Translations under genes and position numbers: made by a program
Part shown: positions 11,988 to 23,045 of the stretch, in pieces
How the letters are laid out: each line of letters begins with the position of its first letter
Numbering within the stretch: the first letter of the stretch is position 1
The notes under the pieces: model-generated
The model's database searches: none
What the model was told of the DNA's origin: nothing
The model's input: only the letters and a program-made list of their open reading frames with translations
Assembly: GCA_030512295.1 (NCBI GenBank)
Contig: JAULSR010000001.1
Span: 992,001-1,056,000, forward strand
Origin: Bombardia bombarda
Lineage: Eukaryota; Ascomycota; Sordariomycetes; Sordariales; Lasiosphaeriaceae
DNA length: 64,000 nt
Direction: 5' to 3'

Positions 11988-12589
11988 GGTTGCTGGTCGT
12001 GATAATTGGCTGGTAGGATCTCTTCTATTCCAAAAAGCAATTGAGAATAGAATGACTCGCCGAGGGTTGAATGAGTGAACCGGTAAAGGGAGGTCGAGGA
12101 TCCAGAAGTTGGGTTGTAGTTGAGTTGGTGGAGCGTAAAGCAATTCGGTGAGGTGTCGAAAGTTTAGGGGAATTTCCTCGCACCTTCCCGCCTCCAGGAG
12201 CTTTCTGCCAGACAATAATTTCCGTGCAAGGGGTCTCAGAGCTCAGGCCGGGGAAAGGGGGAAGGTGCTGTCCGCTCGTGATTGGCTGGCCAGGGTCTGT
12301 GCTTCAGGCACGCACTGATCAGGCTAGAGGCTGCATCAACTGTCAGACCCGGGGGTGGACCGTGCCAGCCCTGTGGGACATTTTCGAGGCGGGTCTTGGT
12401 GGACCAGCCGATCGCGAAGAAACGCTTCTGCAATTTTTCGGGACAAACGTCAATTGGCATCGCGACTTTCGATAATCCAACGGCGAACTAGTAGACACCG
12501 GCGCGACGAGCACTCACGACTGTGTCAAATTCTACCACCTAAACCACATCTGGCAGCCGACTTTCTGGCGCCGATAAAGACCAGTCATC
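11988..12589. other. Divergent promoter region cdc10 / mrpL32
   Basis: This 602-bp region separates two divergently transcribed genes and must hold both promoters. I see no clear TATA box and no extra gene. Confidence 0.6.
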
Positions 12590-13084
12590 ATGGCGTTGGC
12601 AACACCGGCAATGAGGATGGGGATGGCTTCCTCGGGCTCCTCATTCCTCCCGCGATTCCTGCCTGCGACCCTCTTCTCGGCTTCCAGGACAATACAACTC
12701 AACATCCGACAGCTCTCGGTTCCTTTTCTCCCGTCACTCGTCTTCGCCGTCCCCATTTCTTTCCAGCTCAGTCTCCCATCCATACCGGGGCTGCTGGAAG
12801 GAATCTGGGAGTCGATCCTCAGAGCGGTGCCCAAGAAGAAGACGTCTCACATGAAGAAGAGGCATAGGCAGATGGCGGGAAAGGCGTTGAAGGATGTCAC
12901 GTCACTGTGCAAGTGCCCCGCTTGTGGACAGACCAAGAAGATGCACTACCTCTGTCCCACATGCGCAAGCAGTAAGTTGACGATGATCTTTACGCGCTGC
13001 GATTTCCACTGACAAAAGAAATTAGAGCTTAAGGGTTTGATGAGGAGGGAGGTGGGGGACAAGGGAAATGCTGAGGCCTACTAA
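12590..13084 (+). CDS. Mitochondrial large-subunit ribosomal protein bL32m
   Basis: Component of the mitochondrial 54S (large) ribosomal subunit. Exons are 12590-12971 and 13026-13084 (441 nt, 146 aa). The first ~85 residues are rich in Ser, Arg and hydrophobics and act presumably as a mitochondrial targeting sequence. They are followed by the bL32 core: PKKKTSHMKKRHRQMAG and the zinc ribbon CPACGQTKKMHYLCPTC, with two C-x2-C knuckles. The donor is GTAAGT at 12972. The acceptor ATTAG restores the frame to KLKGLMRREVGD and a stop after EAY. The last exon codes only 18 complete residues plus one split codon. The length suits fungal Mrpl32. Confidence 0.93.
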
Positions 13085-13603
13085 GGCGGAGCTTGAAGAA
13101 CTGCGAGGATGAAATCAAAATCGGTCAGGAAGAGGACACGGATATCTCCCTCATGTGCTGCACCGGCGTATATATCGCTGCGTTCTTGCCACGACGCCAA
13201 GACCTGTCTGTGGCAAGATAGAGTGTACCTATTTGTACATTATCAATTGTATTGTTACTATAAATGTGTCTACTGAGAGCTGGGGGCACCAATTAGACAG
13301 ACGGCCGTGGTCCTGGATATCTCTGTTAGCTAACAGGGGAAAGGCTACAATTATACAACCTGACGCGCATATGCGAGTTTGGAATAAAGAAACATATACC
13401 CTTTCATAATTTATCGCTGAAATTTACTGTCATTTCACAATTATGGAGGGTTGTAGGCTCTTTCTCCAGTTTGGGCATATGTGACGTCGGCAAACGCACC
13501 TATTGCCCCACCATCACCAGCTGCACCTCCAAGATTGGCATTCTGCAACCATTTGTCTTCCAAGCAAATACACCACAACCTACACATATATGGATAGGTA
13601 GCA
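13085..13603. other. Intergenic between mrpL32 and ski8
   Basis: Short region serving as the mrpL32 3' end and the ski8 promoter. No further gene or repeat was recognised. Confidence 0.5.
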
Positions 13604-14898
13604 ATGGTCAGCCAGCCGTCGCCTTGCGCGGATGATCTCGCGCTGACTCTGTTTCTAGTCTAAACAATATCTCACCACCCACACGGTGGACCAGGGTAAG
13701 AAAGCAAGCGTACACCGAGCACGCTCACCCCGCCGTGGGACGAACGAAGCTCCCCCCTCCCCCCCCCACCAATCCAATAAATAAATAAATAAAAAAGCCC
13801 AGTAGCTAACCACCACGCACGCGCGCGCAAACAGCACACGCCACCGAAATCTACTCGGTCGCGCCGACACGCTCCGCCATCTTCTCCGCCAGCGGCTCGT
13901 CAGCCCTACAGATCCACAGCACCATCAAGCCGACCTTCCCCCTCCAGCAGACCCTGCCCAACGCGCACCGCCTCGGCTGCCACCATGTGTGCACGGCGCG
14001 CGGCGGGCTGGGCAACGTAGCCGCGAGCGTCGGCTTCGGCGGCGAGATCAAGCTGTGGACGCGCAAGGAAGACAAGGATGTCAATAACCAGTGGGAGCTC
14101 TGGTGGGAGATACCGCCCGTCAAGTCCAACGGCGGCGACGTGTGGGCCGTTGCGCTCAGCGCCGACGAGGCATACCTCGCGTGCACGACGAGCGACGGAC
14201 GCATCCACGTCTGGGACTTGGTCGGCCGCGAGCGCATCCAGACGTACGAGACGGGCGGCGGGAACAGCAACACGGGCGGCGGCGGCAGCTTCGCCATGGC
14301 GGTGGATCTGAGCCGGGACGGCAAGTTTACTGCTACGGGGCATGAGAGCGGTGCGGTGTATGTGTTTAATAATGATGCGGGGCGGTTGGTGTACTCGCTT
14401 TCTGGTATGTTTCCTCTCTCTCGTTTCTTTTTGATGTGCTGTTCCCTTTCTTCTCTTTCCTTGCTGGTCAACTAATATGGTATACCCCCGGCAGGTCTCG
14501 CAAAGCCCGTCCGCGCAGTGGCATTTTCTCCCGGCTGCAAGCGCCTAGCGGCCACAGGGAACGCGGGCGTCATCGCCATCTACGACATGGAGCACGGCGA
14601 GCACGTCAGCAACCTCTCGGCATCCAGCGACCGGCCCGCCTGGATCACGTCGGTAGACTGGAACGACACGGGCGAGTACCTCCTGAGCGGCTCTCTGGAT
14701 GGCAAGGTGAAGGTCTGGGACGTAGCGCGTGGCGTCTGCGTCGCGACACACAGCGAGACCGAGGGCGCCCTGTGGGCTGTCCGGTGGCTGCCGAAGAACG
14801 AGCAGGCTCTGGCCCCTGGGATGGGCAAGGGGGAGATGTTCTGTGCTGCTGGGGCGAACAAGAGCCTTACTTTCTACCGGGAGGCTACTGGAATGTAG
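13604..14898 (+). CDS. Ski8-type WD40 protein (superkiller complex subunit)
   Basis: WD40 beta-propeller subunit of the cytoplasmic Ski2-Ski3-Ski8 complex, which feeds mRNA to the exosome. Yeast Ski8 also works with Spo11 in meiotic recombination. Exons are 13604-13606, 13659-13695, 13835-14404 and 14495-14898 (1014 nt, 337 aa). Exon 1 is the ATG alone. A 52-nt intron (GTCAGC donor, CTGAC branch, TTTCTAG) joins it to SKQYLTTHTVDQ, the expected N-terminus of the family. Intron 2 (139 nt) contains a C-tract and AAAT repeats and ends GCAAACAG. WD repeats are visible around WAVALSADEAYLACTTSDGRIHVWDL, FSPGCKRLAATGNAGVIAIYD and DWNDTGEYLLSGSLDGKVKVWD. The C-terminus SLTFYREATGM matches the family's usual length. 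The identification is secure; the micro-exon is inferred from frame and homology. Confidence 0.9.
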
Positions 14899-16028
14899 AG
14901 ACACCTATAGTTATTGGAGAGGAGATGCATTGGTGTGCGAGGCCGTCGGTAGCGATTGCTTTTTGTGGTTACTTGGGATGGCTAGAGAAAATATTTGCTT
15001 AAATCGCAGCGTTATATTTGCTGGTTTTCAGATGCGTACATTGTTTGAGGGTGGGTATCTCAGGGAGTGCCGAAAAACCCAGATCCGTCCAATACGAACA
15101 TACTGAATGATTGTTGATTTGGTCTATTGGAAGAGGCACGTCAAAGTATAGGCTATAGAGTATGCCTCAGATCTCTGGGAAAGGTGTAGTTTGATGCCAT
15201 GAGAATCCTCGTTAAACCCCAAACGTTGCGATTTGCCATAGAAGCTCCTAACAACGGATGCAAGTTTCTTTAAGGGAAATATCTGAATGTTGATGTAGTA
15301 TGTGTTGTATATACCCACTCGCCTTTAGTCACTTCACCAACTGACCATGTTCTGCCTTTTCCTTGGAAAAGATGAGTTAGGTATGTTGTTTTCCCCTTAG
15401 GTACTCAGGCATTCATTCGACTCTTCGAGCAGATCAAGTTCCAATAAGATCACCATCAGAAGGAAATATCATTTGTGTGGAGGTTAAAGATCTTGTATCG
15501 CTGGTTCCACGACGCACATAAATGAGGTTTATATTATCATGTATATTTATCTCCATTCTATTCAATGGAGGTTGTCGTCCAGGCAGATAATGTGATTGAT
15601 GAACGACACGGGACAAACACCTTTGGCTTCTAACAAACCTGCTGTCAAATTGGCCACACAACTGTTAGCGTGGTCAACGGTTTATCAAAGACCCACATAT
15701 CGGCATTGATTAATCTCACCTGACCTGGCGCATTGGTCGCGATTGTCAAGGTTGCCCCGCCAGCGGTTCTAGGACGCCCACCCAATTCAAGGCACCAGCA
15801 CTGCCCTGTCCACGGCTATCACACCCATTGTCTGCAAATTCCGCCAAACACACTCATCTCTCTACTAAACCAGATTCAACAATTCTTCGAATCTCTCTCA
15901 ACTGCTCCGAATAAACAGCAGCACCACTCTAGAAGAATCATATCCTATTCCCTGGAAGTCAATCGATCCAATCGTTCCCACCCGCTGACGTCACCGTCTA
16001 TCGCCCCAAATCCCATCAGTCGAAAACG
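14899..16028. other. Intergenic between ski8 and pold4
   Basis: No gene was recognised. The only notable site is a perfect CRE palindrome just upstream of the polymerase subunit gene, listed separately. Confidence 0.5.
15986..15993. promoter_or_regulatory. Perfect CRE palindrome TGACGTCA
   Basis: TGACGTCA, the bZIP (ATF/CREB-type) consensus, lies 36 bp upstream of the ATG of the DNA polymerase delta subunit 4 gene. The site is seen; its function is inferred. It is close enough to the ATG to fall in the 5' UTR. Confidence 0.35.
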
Positions 16029-16772
16029 ATGCCTCCCACCCGCAAATCCAGCCGCCTGTCCGGCGGCAAGCAATCAACCCTCAGCTTCAACCACAGAGTA
16101 ACCAAGAGTGTCCCAAAGTCTGCGAAAGATGTCGCAACAAAGCCCTCGTCGTCCTCCTTGCTACCCAAGGAATACAAGCCGGAGAACGACGACGACGACA
16201 AGGTTCGGGTCAAGCCCGAGCCCGAGGCCGACAGCCCGGTAGACCTCCCATCGCCCCCCAAGGAGGAGGAGCATAAACTGGAAGATGATCTCAAGATAAA
16301 GACGGAGGCTTACTCCCCCGCGGCCGCGGCGCCGGAGAAGACGGACTCTGAGCTCCGGGCTGAGAGGATCAGCAATGTCTCGATTGAGCGGTACTGGAGC
16401 AAGATTGAGGCCTCGCGCAAGGTGAGGGCGGTGCACAAGAAGCATGCCGAGGGGTTGACGACGGGGGAGAAGGTGCTGAGGTACTTTGATGTCAGCTCGC
16501 AGTATGGGGTAAGTGAATCTGGAAATTCCTCCGGGGTTGATCGACAACACTCATTTTATGGTCGGGTTTAAAGGAACACTGCTGACGGGAATTTTCAGCC
16601 ATGCATTGGGAACTCCAGGATCAAGAGGTGGCAGCGGGCGGATAAGTTGGGCCTTAACCCCCCAATTGAGGTCCTTGCTGTTCTCTTGAAGGAGGAGGCA
16701 AAGGGTAACGCGGGGATCGAGCGCGCCTACATGGATGAGTTGTTGAACTCGACGGCTGCTGACGCTGTCTGA
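16029..16772 (+). CDS. DNA polymerase delta subunit 4
   Basis: Small accessory subunit of the replicative polymerase delta (p12/POLD4 in animals, Cdm1 in fission yeast). Exons are 16029-16508 and 16599-16772 (654 nt, 217 aa). The N-terminus is short and basic, MPPTRKSSRLSGGKQSTLSF. QSTLSF at about residues 15-20 resembles a PCNA-interacting (PIP) box. A long acidic, disordered linker follows. The C-terminal family domain is split by the intron: YWSKIEASRKVRAVHKKH and LRYFDVSSQYG, then PCIGNSRIKRWQRADKLGLNPP. It includes the conserved YGPCxGxxRxxRWxRA signature. The donor is GTAAGT and the acceptor TTTTCAG. The protein is longer than human p12, as usual in filamentous fungi because of the linker. 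Confidence 0.92.
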
Positions 16773-17005
16773 TGAAAGCTGGGTGTCACTTTTATGTGCG
16801 GATGTGGCTACGCTGTACAATGATCGGGGATGGGTAGGGCGTTTTTACGGGGTGTTGGGAAATCACGGGATGGGTTTGTCTTTTTGTCTTCCATTTAAGG
16901 AGTCGTTTGCAGAAAAATACCCTCTGCGAGCGTGGGCTGCTAAGCAGCTGTTGGCTACTGAAAATTTTACGATGGACGGAATATAGTGAAAAGGGAGACC
17001 TGGGC

Positions 17006-18259
17006 TCAGTACCATATACTTCTAGTCCGATGGTGCGGGATGCTCTCCTCTCCTGCGGCTTCTATGTCCTTGATCGTGTCGTATAGGAAGAAGTCTATAA
17101 GGATGGCGTTTACCTTTGCTTCCGGATGGTTCCTCACGATTTCTCTTCGAATGAGCTCTACGCACCAGATGCTACAACCTGATCATCACCGAGTCAGCAC
17201 GGCAAAGTTGAACGGAAATATCACAAGGCCAAATCCCCGACTCACCCCTTAGCTGCATCTCCCAGCTTCCTCCACATGGGAGGTCCTTCTTTGCCCTGAT
17301 TGCCACGTCAAGGGGCGGGCTGAAGGCCAGACAGCCCATGCCGTTTAGCATCTGCGGCACACGATAGTCGGCAAACATGGTGATTTTATCGATGTCGCGG
17401 AACTCGCCATGGCTCTCGCCCTCGAAGCAGGCCCAGATGTCGGCAACAAATATCTGGGCACGCTTGAGGATGCGGATCGGCTTGCGGCGCCCGTCGAAAC
17501 GGTGCTCGTCCCTGAAGCAGCCAAAGTCACGGGCCAGGATATTGACCAGACGAGCGGCAGAGCCGTCAGCTGCGGACAGCAGGTTCACGGGGTTGCACTT
17601 GTACTTCTGCCGCGCGAATCACTGTTAGATCGTTAAACGCGGGGGGCTGATTCATCCATAACCTCATCATGCACGATAGTAAAACATACTTCATAAAGCA
17701 CCGTGCCGGCTTCGCGTAGGCAGGCAAGCCGCTCTTTTAGAAGCGGCATCTCCTCGTCTGTGCAAGACCTGAAGACGTGCTTTAGGACGTCCAGGGTGCA
17801 CTCCTCCTCGTCCTGCCAGAAATGAGAGTCTGTGATGGGAATACCTTCATCCAAGGCCCTCTGCAGGGCAGCGACCAAGCTCCAGTAGCCCGTCCACCGC
17901 CTGTCACGGTATGACACAGCAAAGCGCTCAGCGTCTGGCTTCTCGGACCAGAAGCTAAAGTTCAAGAGATCCATGGTGAAGATGAAGGCGACGGTGCTGT
18001 CGTCCTTTGTCTGTGGGTGCAGCTCGTGGGCGGACCACGTGGCGGGCGAGTACTCCTTTGCACACATCTGGGCATAGATGCCGGCGGCGGCGTTCTTGCA
18101 CGAGCGCATGTCGAGCGCCACGTCGATGGCGTTGTTGTAGACATACTCGGCGCTCTCGAGGACCCCTGTCTCGGGCTCCTCGTCGGCGAGGGTCAGCTTC
18201 CCCTGAAGATGCTGCCGCAGCAGGGCTAGGAGCTCAGGGTCGGCCTCATCGTCTGACAT
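17006..18259 (-). CDS. Queuosine salvage protein Qng1 (Q_salvage / DUF2419)
   Basis: Queuosine 5'-phosphate N-glycosylase family, which releases queuine for tRNA modification; eukaryotes cannot make queuine and must salvage it. Exons on the minus strand are 18259-17690, 17606-17246 and 17178-17006 (1104 nt, 367 aa). Recognisable blocks are SAEYVYNNAIDVALDMRSC, STVAFIFTMDLLNFSFW, RRWTGYWSLVAALQRALDEG, ILARDFGCFRDEHRFDGR and FADYRVPQML. The C-terminal block WCVELIRREI...ILIDFFLYDT is restored only by splicing exon 3. Intron 1 has GTATGT, CTAAC and GGCAG; intron 2 has GTGAGT, CTGAC and ATCAG. ATG 18259 (MSDDEADPELL) is the first plausible start. The gene is divergent from uba2 across about 780 bp. 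Confidence 0.92.
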
Positions 18260-19038
18260 TGCTTCTGCTGGAGAAGCGGAATAATGAAATGAGGTTGGCA
18301 GTCTGGAGGGAAGATGTGTAGCGATGTAAGTTTGTAAAAAAAATAAAAAAAGTAAAAAAGTGATGAAAATTGATGGGCGGTGTAAGTTCGTCAAGTGAGT
18401 ATGTACATGTACAACAGGTCGCGTTAGTGGGGTTGGAGCAAAAAGCAAACCATAGCTTCCGTCGCGGGGAACGGATTGAAGGAACGTGCGGCTGTTTGGC
18501 ACTTTACAGTGACCGTTTGCTAGGCTGGCAAGCCGGGCCTGATTTGGATCTCTTACATTGGTTGCTAATAAAGAGTTTGTTATTATGACTGGAATGAATA
18601 AAGATTGCTAATGACCTGAAGTTGAGTCCAGAAACTCGTCAGCAACCAATACCATCCTCGAAATCAATTAACTTTCTTGACCTTTCGAAAGGACGCAAAC
18701 TTGATCCAATGGAACAAACGGTTTTGTAGTGCGCAAGCTTAAAGTTGTTGAGCTTTAGCGCAAGGCGGCCAATCACATACCCACATTCCGGCGGGTGATT
18801 TTAGCGTGTTTCCCATGAGCCTGTCAGCTCGAGTCCCGGCCCGGCTGATACTTGAAAGTGACTTGCGGATCGATCCCGTCTCTTTCGATACAAATACAAT
18901 AAAGCTGAGATGCGACCCTCCTCCGTCCCGAGGCTGAGACCACCCGCAAACACCCACTCACATCTGTGAAATGCATCGATTCTGCGCACGACGTCTCCCA
19001 ATCAAGATCTCGGCGCTAACAACATTCGTTTTCCGCCC
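18260..19038. other. Divergent promoter region qng1 / uba2
   Basis: This region holds both promoters. An upstream ORF of uba2 starts at ATG 18971 and stops at 19054; it codes 27 residues in a different frame from uba2. Nothing else was recognised. Confidence 0.5.
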
Positions 19039-21413
19039 ATGGAGCCACTACTGATCGCCAATCCTGTCGCGATTGCGCCCCCCGTCCCCAGCGTCATGGC
19101 TCCCACGGCGACCCGGGATAGCTTCAATGACCAGTCGCTTGGTCGCCATTTGAATGTGCACGTCAAGCAGGTGCGTAGCCATGTCGCCCGAGTGCCTCTT
19201 CTTTCCCCTGCCACATCAAAACCTGGGTCTCTGCCAACACCGACAGAGGCTCTCACTAAAGCTCAGCTTTATCCTCGTCACTATACCCTCACCCTTCCCC
19301 GGGCCTCCCACGTCGTATTTGTTGCGCACAGCTCACTTCATCATCATCATGGTCTCGGAAACAGATCCTGAACCTGGAATCTCACTAACTCTAGCTAAAC
19401 AGGCGCGCGTGTTGATGGTCGGCGCTGGCGGCATTGGATGCGAACTGCTCAAGAATCTCGTCCTTACCGGCTTCGGCGAGGTCCACATCGTCGATCTCGA
19501 CACCATCGACTTGAGTAATCTCAATCGCCAGTTCCTCTTCCGACACGAGCACATCAAAAAATCAAAAGCGCTGGTAGCCAAGGAGGCGGCGCAACAGTTC
19601 AACCCGAACGTCAAGATTGTCGCACACCACGCCAACATCAAGGACGCCGAGTTCAACATCGAGTGGTTTAGCAGGTTCAGGATCGTCTTCAACGCGCTGG
19701 ATAATCTCGAGGCGAGAAGACATGTCAACAAGGTGTGTTTGGCGGCCGATGTGCCGCTGATTGAGAGTGGTACAACCGGATTTAATGGCCAAGTCCAAGT
19801 CATCAAGAAGGGCGTCACGGCATGCTACGACTGCACGCCCAAGGAGACACCCAAGTCGTTTCCTGTGTGTACTATCCGCAGCACACCGAGTCAGCCGATC
19901 CACTGCATAGTCTGGGGGAAAAGCTACTTGCTGAACGAGATCTTCGGTGCGAGCGAGGATGAGTCTGCCTTTGATCATTCATCGGACAAGGATAATGCGA
20001 AGGAGATTGAAGAGCTGAGGAGAGAGTCCGAAGCCCTGAGAAAGATCAGGCAGTCAGTGGGCACACCAGAGTTCCCGCAGATGCTTTTCGACAAGGTCTA
20101 TAATACGGACATCGTCCGCTTGCGCTCTATTGAGGATATGTGGAAGACGAGGAAGGCGCCAGAGCCACTTGACTACAGAGCTCTGATGGAGCAGTCCTCC
20201 GCGGCTATTGCGGCAAAGGAATCGGTCCTGAAAGATGGGCAGAAGGTCTGGTCGCTGGAGGAGAACCTTGTTGTCTTCAACGACAGCCTCGAGCGGCTGA
20301 GCAAGCGTATCTTGGAGCTGAAGAGTTCCGAGAATGGCTCGTCTCAGGATGCTATCATCACGTTTGACAAGGATGACGAAGACACGCTAGATTTTGTGGC
20401 TGCAAGTGCAAACATCAGATCTAGCCTGTTCGGCATCGACCGCAAGTCCAAATTTGACATCAAGCAAATGGCTGGTAACATTATCCCGGCCATTGCGACA
20501 ACAAATGCGATTGTTGCAGGTCTTTGCGTCTTGGAGTCTTTCAAGGTCCTCAAGGGGGAATATGAGCGCGCAAAAGAGGTAGGTCAATGATGACGCCAAC
20601 CCCTTAATGCGCGAGACTAATAATACTTGCTCATTATAGGTCTTTCTGACACCATTCGCGCCCGCTCGACTTCTCGCATCGGATAGGTCAAGAAAACCCA
20701 ACCCAGACTGCCCCGTCTGCAGCGTCTTCCAGACCCGCGTACATGTTGACTTATCGCGCGCGACGCTCAATGATTTCGTCGAAGATTTCGTAAAGCTCGA
20801 GATGGGATACGGCGAGAAAGACATTACAGTTAGTAACGAAATTGGCATCTTGTACGACCCGGATGAGGCCGGCAACTTGGACAAGAAGATGAGCGAGTTG
20901 GGTATGTTGTCCTTGCCAGTGATTTACTGTTTTGCAAGTGTACAGTGGCTAACATGAGTCGTAGGCATTAAATCAGACTCCTTCTTGACGATTACCGACG
21001 ATACGGATAAGAACCCTTACGTCAATGTGGTCGTCGCCATCCATGAAGCGTATGAGCCCACCTACCCCATCATCGTAATCCCAAGGTCATGTCCCGCTAA
21101 CTATCAATACAGTAAAGAGTCGTCGGGTGACAAACCCGTCAAGGGCGTTCAGACGAGCGGACTCAAGATTCCGTTAAAGCCCAGGACAAAGGAGCCCTCG
21201 CCAGTGGCCGAAACCAATGGTCACGGCACTACGAACGGCAAGCCTGTGCATAATGGGCTGGAGGTCCAGACCGTACTGGCTAAGCGGCCTCGCCAGGATG
21301 ACGACGTGGAGCTGACATCGGCTAAGAAGAGAAAGGCAGCCAAGCTATCGGATGATGACGACGTTATCTTCATTGACGATACAGAGGGCGGTGCCATCGT
21401 CATTGATGACTGA
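19039..21413 (+). CDS. SUMO-activating enzyme E1 subunit Uba2
   Basis: Catalytic subunit of the heterodimeric SUMO E1 (with Aos1): it adenylates SUMO, binds it as a thioester and passes it to Ubc9, mainly in the nucleus. Exons are 19039-19170, 19403-20578, 20640-20901, 20965-21049 and 21113-21413 (1956 nt, 651 aa). ATG 19096 (MAPTATRDSF) is an alternative start closer to known Uba2 N-termini. Visible are the nucleotide motif GAGGIGCELLKN and DLDTIDLSNLNRQFLFR. The catalytic Cys is in PVCTIRSTPS (C200 from the first ATG). Zinc knuckles are CYDC and CPVC. A ubiquitin-fold region precedes the tail, which holds a bipartite basic NLS-like segment and two SIM-like strings, DVIFIDD and AIVIDD. Intron 4 (63 nt, GTATGA, GCTAAC, TACAG) has no in-frame stop. 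Confidence 0.95.
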
Positions 21414-21623
21414 AAGGAGGCCTCTCGTCTTGAAAGGGGATCCTTATTTTTCCCCACAGCATATATAATCGTAGAAGCCGTTGTCCACATCCCTAGCTGG
21501 ATCAGTACTACTACTAGCGAACAAACAAGCGAAGGAACAACAAGAAAAAAGACAGAAGGCAAAAGTTTGGTCAATCTTCTTTGGATTGATGACTATCTAG
21601 ATAGACAGACAGGCAGACTGGAC

Positions 21624-23045
21624 TTAAGTGGCGCTCAGGCCGCCATCGAGATTGAGTATGCAGTTGTTTGCATACGGGTTTCTTGCTAGGAAGAGGGCAG
21701 CGTCGGCTATTTCGTCCGGGGTGCCGAAGCGGTTGAGGGGGATTTTTTTGATCAGTTCTGCGGTTCCGGCGTCTGTTGGGTTTCAGGGTGGGTTTTGATT
21801 TGGCTTCTTGTTAGCTATTTCCTTTCTTTGGCTGTATGGGCTTCTTTTTTCTCCTTTGGTTGTTTGTCTGTCTCAGTGCAGCAACAAAAAACGTAACATA
21901 TGTGTGGGATGTGTTGTGATGCTTGGTTCGCGTACGGCGATATCATGGTTGAGGGGGTGAGCATGAAAGGGGGAAAGGGGCGGATGATGACCATTTGCGC
22001 GGCCAGTAGGTAAAGGGGCGAACATGCTAGCATGTTTTTTACTTGCTGATGGAGAACTGGAGGAAATGGAATGGAAATCTGATTCTGATCACGAGAAATA
22101 GACTTGTATACGCACCCTTGGTCATGTCTGACGTGATATACCCGGGCACAATGGCGTTAACTCTGATGCTATGGGCGCCGTATTCTTGCGCTAGGCTTGT
22201 TGTTAAACCTGTAGGTTGTTGTTTTGTGTTGGTTAGCGTTTCACTTCTTAATAAAGAAGACACAAGCAAGTTCATGCTGACGATTGTTTTGTATGTTGAC
22301 TAACCTAATAGGCCTGCTTTAGAGGCGGCATAGACGGATGTGCCAACGATGCCTTTGTGAGCCAGCAGGCTTGAGACGTTGATGATGCAGCGGCTGCTGG
22401 GATCGCCGCTTTGTTTTTGTCGTCTGGACCCAGCAATCATCTGGCGGCCGATGACTTTGCAACCCCAGATGGCACCCTGCAGGTTGGTAGCCAGGATGTC
22501 TTCTACGTCGGCAGGGCTGGTCTTGACGAGGAGTGAGGACTGGCTTACGCCGGCGCAGTTGACAAGGATGTCGATGTTGGGCTAGGGGCGTGGAGGCGTT
22601 GGTTATCAGGTTGATGGTATATGTTGGGCGGTGTTTCTTTCAAAGGAGGTGGAAATATCGAGGATTGGAGTAATAGGTTTTGTGTAATACGAATTTATCT
22701 CGCTTATTTATATCGAATGAAGTATGATGAAATAACTGAACATAGACGTACATGTGCAACGGCAACTTCAGTCCATGACTTGGCATCGCGCACGTCATGG
22801 ACGAAGAACGCGTGCTCCTGCCGCTGGTGTGAGATGGTGTTTCTCTCCCTTCGGCTTGACGACACCTCTACAGCACCACTGCCGGAGAGTCCTCCTAATG
22901 CGTGCTCCAATGTGGACTTGTCTCGTCCGAGAAGCACAACTTTGGCACCTTCACGGGCAAACCACGAGGCGATGGCCAGCCCTATCCCCCTTGAACCCCC
23001 TGTGATGGCCGCTGTCCTACCCGCTAGGGAGTGCAGCGTGGCCAT
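21624..23045 (-). CDS. SDR, 3-oxoacyl-ACP reductase-like (OAR/CBR4 type)
   Basis: Classical SDR resembling FabG-type beta-ketoacyl reductases, including mitochondrial Oar1/CBR4; the true substrate is unproven. Exons on the minus strand are 23045-22752, 22581-22305, 22208-22116 and 21772-21624 (813 nt, 270 aa). It starts MATLHSLAGRTAAITGGSRGIGLAIA with the intact TGGSRGIG cofactor motif. Later come NCAGV (NNAG-like), the catalytic Ser in INVSSLLAH and YAASKAG with the active Tyr and Lys. RVNAIVPGYI follows, and the C-terminal NLDGG typical of FabG-like SDRs. Donors GTACGT, GTTAGT and GTGCGT and acceptors CCCTAG, CTACAG and CCAACAG keep the frame. Exon 3 is 93 nt. It is divergent from the sphingoid-base phosphatase gene and convergent with uba2. 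Confidence 0.87.

Noticed and set aside
19154..19402. N-terminal extension of the large uba2 frame starting at 19154
   Set aside because: This stretch is intron 1 (GTGCGT to AAACAG). Splicing joins HLNVHVKQ directly to ARVLMVGAGG, as in other Uba2 proteins.
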